Assembly: GCF_016097555.1 (NCBI RefSeq)
Contig: NC_054706.1
Span: 42,245,118 to 42,309,117, forward strand
Direction of reading: 5' to 3'
Length of the DNA stretch: 64,000 nt
Source of the DNA: Gigantopelta aegis
Taxonomy: Eukaryota > Mollusca > Gastropoda > Neomphalida > Peltospiridae
This document shows positions 35,947 to 44,996 of the stretch, piece by piece (positions within the stretch are counted from its first letter, which is position 1; each line of letters starts with the position of its first letter). The notes below the pieces were generated by a model that searched no databases, had not been told where the DNA came from, and was given only the letters and a program-made list of their open reading frames with translations. Position numbers and translations under genes: made by a program.

Positions 35947-36064
35947 ACATGTTTCGCCCCTCCCAGGGCTCACCAGTGCAGCTAGTGTTATTCACTAATC
36001 AATGACTGAAAATTACCAATATTCTCAACAGTGACTAGTAATAAACAGTAAACTGCAAACATGT
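35947..36064 (-). ncRNA. Second hammerhead motif, opposite strand, core mutated
   Basis: On the minus strand: ACATGT (36064-36059), U17 at 36058, stem I TGCAG (36057-36053) with CTGCA (35981-35977), core CTGGTGA (35976-35970), stem II GCCC..GGGC (35969-35956), GAA (35955-35953), stem III partner ACATGT (35952-35947). The helix sequences of stems I and II match the motif at 35004. The core has A6 changed to G (CTGATGA to CTGGTGA), an invariant position, so it is predicted to be inactive. The stem I loop is much longer (about 71 nt). Confidence 0.7.
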
Positions 36065-36136
36065 TTGGAGGATTATTTTTGTTAATATATTGAGTTCATT
36101 TTGGAGATAATTATTTTTCAAGTTAATCTGTTTTGA

Positions 36137-36319
36137 ATGTATTTTTTCCCAGGGTATTCAGATGCTAATTATAAATGTCCTAATAAAACATATTTACAGG
36201 TGTGTGATGGCATTTCCATTCTTCAGTTAAATGGAACAACTGATGGGTACATACTTGTAATGGCACAACACACACAATTTTATCAAAAACTGGGTTTGAA
36301 CTGTCAGTTTTTGTTATAA
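36137..36319 (+). pseudogene. Possible YqaJ-type nuclease remnant
   Basis: After an acceptor-like TTTTTTCCCAG the frame reads GYSDANYKCPNKTYLQVCDG and GTTDGYILVMAQHTQFYQK before a stop at 36317-36319. The spacing KCPxK and then xHxQFYQ is faintly like the catalytic E-x-K(CP) and Q-x-Q region of YqaJ-fold exonucleases seen next to SWIM domains. The match is weak and the catalytic glutamate position is N or Y here. Unrelated open frame is the alternative. Confidence 0.25.
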
Positions 36320-36439
36320 GATAATCAATAGGACATGTCCTAGGTCCGATTGGTTTATAGCTGAAACTTAAACCAAACTGAAAAGTTTGGGCCAAAGCCT
36401 CCTTCGTCTTTCACTTTTTTCTTTAGTTTCTTCACCCTG

Positions 36440-36500
36440 GTGCGTCATAATGCTAGGAAGCCCCAACCCCCCCCCCCCCCCCCCCCCCCTCCAAAAATTA
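36440..36500. repeat. Poly-C tract
   Basis: About 27 C residues interrupted only at the ends, one of several long C-runs in the window (17655, 35583, 36467, 54940). Confidence 0.9.
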
Positions 36501-36532
36501 AAAACAAAAAAAATCCTTTATTGTCTCTCCCG

Positions 36533-36792
36533 TAGCGGGCATTACAACTGACAATGCCACAAGTAGTCGGCATTATGTTGGTTCAGGACGAATGAAATCT
36601 AACAAAAAGATTCGACAAGTATCCCTGGCACTGCCTCTCTTCCACAACTTCATAGGATGTGACACTACCCCTGCTTTCTTTGGAAAAGGTAAAAGGACAG
36701 CTTGGAACTGCTACCCTGACGTGACTTGTGCCTTTACCTGCATGGCGCCCAACCCGTACACCAAAGTCATTGTAGATGCTCTACTCTTCTAG
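36533..36792 (+). pseudogene. Fragment of a mobile-element-associated 'GCDTT' protein
   Basis: The frame reads AGITTDNATSSRHYVGSGRM, KKIRQVSLALPLFHNFIGCD, then TTPAFFGKGKRTAWNCYPDV, and ends with TAG at 36790-36792. The pattern LP.LH...GCDT..AF.GKGK..AW is recurrent in uncharacterised, repeated proteins of cnidarians and molluscs (recollection). It resembles the helix-turn-helix (G-x-D) of FEN1/PIN nucleases, which is inference. The N-terminal part is absent. Confidence 0.5.
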
Positions 36793-37434
36793 CTAATGAC
36801 ACATTTCACAGTTATCTTGTATAATAAGACCAGCTACCTGGAACATGTTGACGAAGCAAGGGAATTGAACTGCCAGAATAGGATTCAAATGAAAGCTATT
36901 ATTCCACCCATCAAATATGCCCTACTGCTAGTGTTGAGAATCGGTAGGAATTTTACCATCGATTATTGATCAGTTATACTCGGTTGTCACCAACCATTCA
37001 ACTTTAGATCGGTTACTGTTATATGAACAAAATTTTAAAAAATAAAATAAAATTATAAGGACAATCCACCTGTCATGTTCACCGCAATACACCATACAAA
37101 TCGCCAATTCTACTTTTAATAACTAACTTTTTTTTTTAGTATGTAGACATGAAAAAGAATCCCAACCCCAACATATTTACATCATTTGGACTAGAGGAAG
37201 AATTACACGTAACATTTTCCCCACACAATCAATTACGGATTTTTACAATATATTTAAAAAACCCCTAAAAACTGCTATACGACTATAATTTTTTTTTAAT
37301 GAATCATACTCTACGGTTTCAATAAACTGTTGAAAAAATTAATTAAAAGATATCGAAATTACTAATCGACCATCACATCAGCAGGGGTAAACCGATCAAT
37401 TTTCGATTATAATCGATTATTGGAACATTATTAC
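36793..37434. other. No gene recognised
   Basis: AT-rich. ATCGATTATTGATC near 36956 and CGATTATAATCGATTAT near 37404 are short palindromic words, probably parts of old repeats. Confidence 0.35.
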
Positions 37435-37804
37435 CTAGAAACTAGGGCCTCCAGGAGACCAAACTATTGAACTCGAGTACTCAAGGGTCAAACTCGACCC
37501 GGATCCGAGTACCCGACATTTAATAAATAAAAGGAATAAAATAAAATAGCATTATGCATGTTAATTCCTGGGCTGAAAACGAATACCAAATCATGCCATT
37601 CTAGTGCATTCCACGCATTCGAATTTTTTGCCCTTCATGTCTCATAGCCCTACAATATAACCAGCGACAAGCATATGGCAAAGCGACGTAAAAAATATAA
37701 TTAAATGAGTGTTCTTCTTTGCACGGGTACTCGAGTCCTGTAAACAGACTAGGCCCATGCCCGAGTAGGCTTACTCGAGTACTCGTGGAGACCCTACTAG
37801 AAAC
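37435..37804. mobile_element. hAT-type MITE, 354 bp, with 8-bp target duplication
   Basis: The element spans 37443-37796, between perfect CTAGAAAC duplications at 37435-37442 and 37797-37804. Ends are TAGGGCCTCC and, inverted, TAGGGTCTCC. Subterminal ACTCGAGTACTC words occur on both sides. An 8-bp duplication with TAGGG-type ends is the hallmark of hAT elements. No coding capacity. Confidence 0.85.
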
Positions 37805-38387
37805 GGCATCATTCAAAATAGTGGAGCGGCGAGGGCCACTCCCCCACCCGGTTTAATGCACTGGCCGTGGTTATTAGGCAGCGTAAAACAATTATGGTAA
37901 GTTGCAAGTAGACCTACTTGTTACCTACTAATTACGCATTTCTATTCGCCACACAGACCATTTACAATTTGTTTTAAAATGTATTTTAGAATGTAGATGA
38001 ATTTCAAAACTAAGACATTTACTGGCACCGCAAACTTTATCAAAGAAATATTTGGGTCAATGGAGCCTCATTTTCCGGGATTGTCGAAAAGGTAACTTAA
38101 ATTTCAAATGCCAAACACGAACCGTAAACAATTTACATGAAAAAATCTGTAAGCAACTGTCCAAAAATTGTATTGCTGTATGACTAGTATGTTTATTTAT
38201 GTTTAAGGACGCAGTCAAAATTTATTAATCTCCCCATTTATTATTTTATCAATTTTTGATAGTAATTTTCTAAATTTCTAAATTGTCCCTATATTTAGGC
38301 TTTTCCTGCCCCGAGTCAGACCCCCGAGTATATCGGAAGCCGGACTCTGGATGGGCGTGTTCGAAACCATAAAGGTATATGAGCATG
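37805..38387. other. No feature recognised
   Basis: Mixed sequence without a clear frame, repeat or RNA motif. Confidence 0.3.
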
Positions 38388-38893
38388 TTAAAACCCTATC
38401 CAAGTTCCAAGCTGTATCACTGAACAGCATCTGTGTGATAATAATGCACGAATACCACTGACAATATCCAGAAACAAAATATAAGTAGTGTTAGCCAAGG
38501 GGAATATATCGTTTACAAAACGTAAAGAATCGTGTCTTTTTATCCTGCTTCTAATAAACTGGAATAAATACAGAGAGTTTAGTTGAAAGTGTTTTAATAA
38601 AATTGTGTTTTTCGAAATCATAGTCTGAATAGTTGGTGCACCCTCTTTCGTCGGTGATGTTTCCCCTTTCTTTTTTGAGTCAGGATATACAATTTTAAAA
38701 CTTTGACGTTGATGCAGAACACTCAATGTCTTTCCTTCGCCTTGGTATTTGAAAGTTCAACCTCTTTCATCCAGGACATGACGTCTGTATTCGAAGTCAC
38801 CCTCGGGGTTTTCTGTTGAAGCGTGACGATTTCAGTTGAAGACCGACATTGGGCTTTAGAGCGATAACAACGGAATGACCTTACTTCATCCAT
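38388..38893 (-). CDS. Unrecognised short coding candidate (two overlapping minus-strand frames)
   Basis: A 56-codon frame starts with ATG at 38893 (MDEVRSFRCYRSKAQC) and runs, through QQKTPRVTSNTDVMSWMKEV, to TGA at 38723-38725. A second frame (38388-38726) then carries SVLHQRQSFKIVYPDSKKKG and ETSPTKEGAPTIQTMI. Together they could be one exon broken by a one-base shift near 38725. The composition (Lys, Ser, Thr, acidic mix) is more protein-like than the flanks. No domain is recognised. Confidence 0.3.
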
Positions 38894-38896
38894 AAT

Positions 38897-39118
38897 GGGA
38901 CACGATCTAGCTCAGGCGGTAGAGCGTCATAGGATCGAACCACCTCAGTGGACCTATTCTTTGTTTTCCCCATCTCATACAGTGCTCCATGACTAGGCCG
39001 TGGTATGTGCTGTTCCTGGAAAATGTAGCTGGTTTGTCTACGACTTCGTGTCAAAACTTACAAATGTTTGACATCCAATAGCTGATACTGATTGAATGTT
39101 TAATGACATCCCAACACA
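38897..39118 (+). repeat. SINE with tRNA head (family 2-like, rearranged)
   Basis: The head reads GATCTAGCTCAGGCGGTAGA and GGATCGAACCACC, then GGCCGTGGTATGTGCTG, GTCAAAACTTACAAATG, and TTTGACATCCAATAGCTGAT. The B-box-like GGATCGAACC is present. The head differs from the other family-2 copies, suggesting another source tRNA. Confidence 0.65.
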
Positions 39119-39458
39119 CAAAAAGTACATCGGCTTTTGGGTGTCAAACAAAGGTAAGAATTTAAATAAATTCATGATTAATGTCAATATACAAACTTTT
39201 AAAGTGACATTGAAACAGTGTTAACAGATGTGCAAAAATAGAAATATCACAGATGTATGTAAAGAGACTATCCCGAGTTAGCTGCCATTGTAAGATGTTC
39301 CGATTAACAGAATCTCCATGCAGGGTTTCTGCCAGAAACATTTCATTCCCCCAAAATATATTCGGTATGTCGCCATACCCAAAAATCTTTGCATAGCCTT
39401 TTTTTTTATTTTTTTGTTGACCTTTTGACAAAATTAATGACTTATCATTACCGTACGA

Positions 39459-39849
39459 TTAAAGGGACATTCCCGAGTTTGCTGCCTTGTAAGATGTTTC
39501 CGACTAATAAAATGTTTCTACGATTAAACTTACATATTAAATATATTTTCTTGTTTAGAATACCAGTGTCTGTATATTCAATGTATTTCTGGTCGTCTTA
39601 ATATTTGTGAGAAGCCCAAACTGGATTTTGTCTTCAAATAATTTCGTACGTACGAAAAAATCTTTTTTTAGGAAATAAAATGAAATTTAGCCTAGTACAT
39701 ATATTAGAACGATCAGGAACACGTTTAATATACAGCCACTAATATTTTATGCAGAAAGATATATTTGACATGTAATTGCAATCATTAAACAGTCTCAGTT
39801 AGTCGATAACATCTTAAAAATTGCAGCAAACTCAGGAATGTCCCTTTAA
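39459..39849. mobile_element. MITE flanked by TTAA, 383 bp
   Basis: TTAA at 39459-39462 and 39846-39849 flank ends AGGGACATTCCCGAGTTTGC and, inverted, AGGGACATTCCTGAGTTTGC. Similarity between the arms continues to TAAGATGTT and CGACTAA, about 45 bp. TTAA targets are used by piggyBac and Kolobok elements; which one applies here is not decided. A fragment of the same arm (GACTATCCCGAGTTAGCTGC) is at 39267. Confidence 0.8.
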
Positions 39850-40149
39850 TGTGTCGATTCATTGGAGAAAAATCCACAGCCTAACCGTAACAGGATATAT
39901 TTTATTGGAACATTATATTTTATTTAAAATGCTCACGATTTTGAAGAATTTTATTTTGTGCACAAAAACGTTGATGAACACCATGGAATTTGTATCACAT
40001 AAGGCTGTAAAATACGTCTGGGGGTTCCTAAATGCCAAAAACACCCACATTCTCAAAACACAATTCCGTGTATATATTTTACATGTACATGTGTATTTAC
40101 AGTAGCAAAAACTGGATTTTACCTTCTAATAATGTTTTGCACGTGTGCA

Positions 40150-40153
40150 AAGG

Positions 40154-40195
<42 letters not shown>

Positions 40196-40245
40196 GGTTA
40201 GTAAATTAAAAAGAAGCATGAATAATAATAATAATAATAATATCT
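40150..40245. repeat. (CA)n, (TA)n and (AAT)n microsatellites
   Basis: CACACA at about 40154-40180, TATATA at 40180-40195 and ATAATAATA at 40220-40243. Confidence 0.95.
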
Positions 40246-40249
40246 CTAT

Positions 40250-40720
40250 TTTCACTGTCCTGTTCTCTTCTATATTATCTGTTTTCTATTTGTGGATCTT
40301 TCTTCTTTTTAGTTTTCCTTATTTTGTTCCCCTTCATTCTATTCTGTGTCACTTTTATTTTATTTTAATTTTGATTCTTCTATACATGTACTCGTTCTCC
40401 TGTTTTCACTGTCCTGTGTTCTCTTCCTTCTGTTTGTCTTTGTTTTCGATAAACAGAAGGGAGAGAACATAGGTGAGTGAAAATAGGAGAAAGAAAGAGT
40501 AAATAAAAGATTAAGAGAAAATAAAATTGTCAGAGAATAGGATAAAGGAAAGGGGAAACTAAATGGAAGAAAGATGGATAAATAAAAACCAAAGATAATA
40601 AAGAAGAGAAACAGAAAAAGAGAGAACAGGACAGTGAAAATAGGACATAGAAAAAATAAATAGGAATAAGATAATAGAAAGACAAACAAAATCAACAAAG
40701 ACAAAAGGAAATAAAATAGA
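40250..40720. repeat. Polypyrimidine/polypurine imperfect inverted repeat
   Basis: The left half (40250-40450) is rich in C and T with TTTTCACTGTCCTGTTCTCT. The right half (40460-40720) is rich in A and G, with AGAGAACAGGACAGTGAAAA and similar words inverted. The centre is near 40455, where CTTCTGTTTG...AACAGAAGGGAG forms a tight hairpin. Open frames in it are composition artefacts. Confidence 0.7.
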
Positions 40721-41556
40721 TAAACTAAACTATATAAAATAAAACATGATAAGCAGACAGAAAAAGAAAGAAGACAAAGAAAAATGGAAATGTAAAAAAA
40801 ACCCCAAAAAACCGAGGGGACTGTCGGGGCCTGCTTTACATTGCGAGGGGGAATTTCACCCTTGTAAAAACGAGTCCCACACTATTAATGGACGATTTGA
40901 TGAAACTGACGAAATGTTAACTCCAAAACAAAACAAACAGATATTGTAAAGTATGTTTATTTCAATAAGGGTGTCTGGCGTACATATTTAATAATCATCT
41001 GTATAGGTGACAAATCATAACTCCATATGTCAATTCACTTTCTAAAATTACATTTTGTGCCAGAAAAATCCAAAAAATTTATTTTTAAAATATTAAAACC
41101 TTCCTCAAACGTTTTTCTAATTATGATAGGTTTTGCTTTTTCAATAAGAGTATCAGACGTAGTTGGGTAGTTCTTGACTAATCTGGTCAATTACTGTCGC
41201 CATGCATTTTCAGAGAAAACGGTCGTAATAATTGTCACATAATTAAAGTTCTGCAAGCTAGAATCAATGATAATGTTGGTATCCATTGAACTCAAGTTAA
41301 ATCGACTGATAATATAACGGTATAAGCACAATAACGATCATTAACAAATACATTGCATGCCAAAATGCGCTGTCGCATAACGATTCCACGCTCTTTGTTA
41401 GCAGATTTTGACGTTAAATATCACTTTCAGAAGACTGAAACTTTAGCAAAACATTGATTATAGTGTTAGTATTTGCACCCAATGACAATTTTATACGTAA
41501 TTACAATGAAAAGAAAAATATTTCTACTTTTTACCCCCGTCGCCGAGTTAGGCGTA

Positions 41557-41757
41557 AGTACCGTAACCAATAGAATTCGGTGACGTCATATGATAAGTGA
41601 TGACGATATTAAGCACTGGGTCACGTGTACCAACCTAGTGGACAATGCCGCCATTTTTACAGCAGTCGACGGGGCGTGAAGGAATCTAAATCTCGAGTAT
41701 TTCAAGTTTGTCCTGAAAATATAGGTACGTATTCTTATTCAAAATAAGTACCGTAAC
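41557..41757 (+). promoter_or_regulatory. Candidate promoter region of the DDE transposase: repeated AGTACCGTAAC, a CRE and a first-exon donor
   Basis: AGTACCGTAAC occurs at 41557-41567 and 41747-41757. Between them lie TGACGTCA (41581-41588, a palindromic CRE-like site), CACGTG near 41622, and a donor-like ATATAG|GTACGT at 41724. The transposase ATG at 44997 lies eight bases after an acceptor (TACCTTTCAG, 44979-44988), so a non-coding first exon ending at 41724 is plausible. This is inference from signals only. Confidence 0.35.
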
Positions 41758-41898
41758 ATGGTTTTTCTAAAGATCAAATACTTGATAATAAAAATTTATA
41801 TATTTGCCGAGTAGTCTGAAGTTTCCTCTCGGTCGACGCATCAAAACGGCAAGCATTGCTTTTTGTATTGAGCTCGTGTGACGGATATGAGTAAGTGG

Positions 41899-44167
41899 TC
41901 TTCATTGTCAACAAGTTACACATGTTTACAAACTACATGCTATCCCCTGTCACTTCAGTCAAACAGTTGCCACTTCATAGCTGTCTGCCATGAAATAATC
42001 ACAGTCAAACAGCAGACTACTTGCGCGGTGAAACTTCTGGATTTTCGACAACCAAATGGGAAGATAACTGTAATCTGAGGCCTATCAGTCCATTTTTTCC
42101 CCTGAAAACTGGCCCACACTAATGCATTCCAATGATATACATATTAAAGCAATGCTCGGTAAGTATCGGTATGTCACCTTTAAACTGAGAGTATACAGAG
42201 GCTGTGTTAAAACACCTACCACAGTGCCTTGCCATGGCCAATTTTAGCAATGGAAACTTGAGGGACACCAACTTCAAAATGTAATAACTTTATCAAATTT
42301 TGGAATTTCTTCATACAATGAGCAGCAATTTTTTCTTCTACATATGTTCTATCTGCACAGTGTTGTCTTGGAAAGATTTTGAAATATTTAAAGGAAAAAA
42401 AATCAATCATTAGATTTTACTTCATTTTTAATTAAATATTAAACTTAAATTTAAATTTTTGAAAAACAAAAAAATCTAAAACTGTAAAATTTTACATTTT
42501 AGATATGATAAGTGGAGGCTTAGTAAAGATATGGTGACTGAATTCATGATACATTATTAGAAATGTGTCAGAGGGATGGTGAAAGTCACAAAATTGGGGC
42601 CATTTGCAACAAATGTTTACACACTAATTTCAGGGAAAATTAGACATGATAGGCCTCATATTCAATTTTGACCTGCTGTATTTACTTAATCTACTTCATT
42701 TACTGTATTAGACATGTAGCCACTTTGTAAAAGGCAAAACAGTCCATATAAATGCATATTAATATGAATATGCCCTACAGATATTACTTAGGTATACACC
42801 ATAATATTTTTTTTGTTGACGACAACTTTGAAAATGAAGATTTTGTTACAAAATGCTGATATAAATCCTACCAAGAGGTACTTGCACCATATTTTTCAGT
42901 TTCCAGTGATAACTGTTAACAAGTGTAGTCATGTGCCAGTGTCTGGGATACCTCAGTGTAGTATTTCTTGATTGGAAGGATGTTTGTAGTAATGACCACT
43001 GAATATGCATTATGGATTATTCTGCCATATGTATTACAAGCCAAATGTTAACATTTTTGGCACATTTTCTGCAATAAACTTGACAAGTATACCAGCATCT
43101 GATTACTGAACACAATAAATACATTCAGACAGCATAGAATATTAGCCTATTAGATTTTCTAAGGATAAAAGACCATTTTTGAAAAATGACTGAAGTGTGT
43201 AATTTACATAAATGTAGGTGAAATGTATTATTAGAGTACTTAATCTTGTTAAAAACTGTATACTATTTATTTAAAGTGTTTAATTACATTTAGTAGTGAT
43301 ATATTCATTATATTTAGATCTTCTGTCCAATTGCAATAATTGAGAAACTCATTAAAATTCAATATGTAAAAAATTTTAAAATCTCAATATTGACTAACAA
43401 AACCAACTTTTGCTCTTTTTTACCAAATTATTAGCTCAAAACTGTTAAAAAATATTGCAACAACCTGTAGTAACATCAGAGGTCATTTTATGCTATTTTG
43501 GAGGATACTGAAATTTAAAAGTTGAAAATTTTAATTTTAATTTTTAATAAATTCAAAAAAAATGTTTTTTAATTTAATAAAATATTTAGAAAATAAATAA
43601 ATTAGTTTTCATATTCCTTGTGGTATGCACAATCAGTCTGTGTAATTTCACCTCTCTGGTTATAATACTTTCATCAGAATCAAGCATTTAACCGGTGTAA
43701 TGTGTGAACTATATCAGGCCTCAGACCACAATTAATTTCGCTATATGTTTCTATATAGCCTTAGTGGCTATAACATTTTTATTAATATCAGCAGGCCCGT
43801 GAAGTTTTGTATGTACCTTTGTCTGCATGGGGGACACATACCCTGAAAAGGACAACCCCTGTTGTCCAGCTCTTTCTCCCAGCATATTGGTTTAAACAGA
43901 CACACCCTCTAAACCAGGCCGGAGTACACCCATTTTACACAAAAAGCACTACTTTTGCATGGGCCGGAATTACCACAAACAAGTCTTCAATGTCAACAAG
44001 TTACACATGTTTACAAACTACATGCTATCCCCTGTCACTTCAGTCAAACAGTTGCCACTTCATAGCTGTCTGCCATGAAATAATCACAGTCAAACAGCAG
44101 ACTACTTGCGCGGTGAAACTTCCGGATTTTCGACAACCAAATGGGAAGATAACTGTAATCTGAGGCC
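41899..44167 (+). repeat. 184-bp direct repeat, copies 2085 bp apart
   Basis: Copies at 41899-42082 and 43984-44167 differ at only two or three positions (for example TTCATTGTC/TTCAATGTC and CTTCTGGAT/CTTCCGGAT). Both keep an open frame of about 57 codons (STSYTCLQTTCYPLS...). The second copy is followed directly by AAGTACCGTAAC. The 1.9 kb between is AT-rich and featureless. Confidence 0.85.
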
Positions 44168-44168
44168 A

Positions 44169-44213
44169 AGTACCGTAACTAAGTACCATAACATATTCAC
44201 GTGTTACGGTACT
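44169..44213. promoter_or_regulatory. Cluster of AGTACCGTAAC motifs in both orientations
   Basis: AGTACCGTAAC at 44169-44179, AGTACCATAAC at 44182-44192 and the inverse GTTACGGTACT at 44203-44213. The same 11-mer recurs at both flanks of the transposase gene, which suggests a binding site used by the element. Confidence 0.5.
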
Positions 44214-44336
44214 TACTATTCGTTACGCTACTGATCAGTCAGACTCAGTCAGACTTAAAGGGATATACTTATGTCACCAACTGGACTGATTTGTCCAGTT
44301 TTCTCTTTAAAAATATTGACACTAGCTTCATATATA

Positions 44337-44551
44337 CTGAACAGCAAAAGAAACGCAACAGCTATAACGTTTTACTGCTATTGTAAGCCAATGTAGGACC
44401 AACAAATTAATCCTGTTTAATCAGATTACTGGATTAGACAGATGCCAGTTTGGAGAAAAAAAAAATGCACTGTATGTATAATAATACATGCATTTATTTT
44501 AATAAAAACGCCTAGAAACGTTATGGCCATTGTGTTTCTTTTGCTGTTCAG
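44337..44551. mobile_element. Tc1/mariner-type MITE, 215 bp
   Basis: The ends CTGAACAGCAAAAGAAACGC and, inverted, CTGAACAGCAAAAGAAACAC lie between TA dinucleotides. Arms extend to about 35 bp (including the CATAACG/TATAACG word). There is no coding capacity. Confidence 0.85.
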
Positions 44552-44996
44552 TATATTATTGATGTCATGACCTTAGGCCCCCCTATTGCGCTGCGGCCGC
44601 AGTCTGTACGACGCTCTCTTTGCAATTGTAGAATAACTTATTTTAAACTTACATTTCATCAGTGAATTATTAGTAAGGAAGGGATGCAAAGGATGGGTGG
44701 CATCCTGGGATACATGCATAAATGACTACTTTAAGAGGTTGTAATGAATCAAGTTGATCTGTATAAAACAGAAACAGTGACCCGACCTTTAGGAAGGTTT
44801 TAATCAACATGTTAGAGAAATTTGTATAGGTATGGATATCCATCCTAAACTGGGGGTATGGAAAGCCATTCAAGGGCCCCTTCTAGACTGATTATGTGGG
44901 ACACAGAATTTTTTTCCAATTGGTCTAACAAGAATGAATAACAATAATTATTTATTCATTATAATATAATCTTGATATTACCTTTCAGACTGCAAG

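Noticed and set aside
40032..40704. Long frames on both strands rich in Phe, Leu and Ser
   Set aside because: They arise from the polypyrimidine composition and lack any conserved motif.
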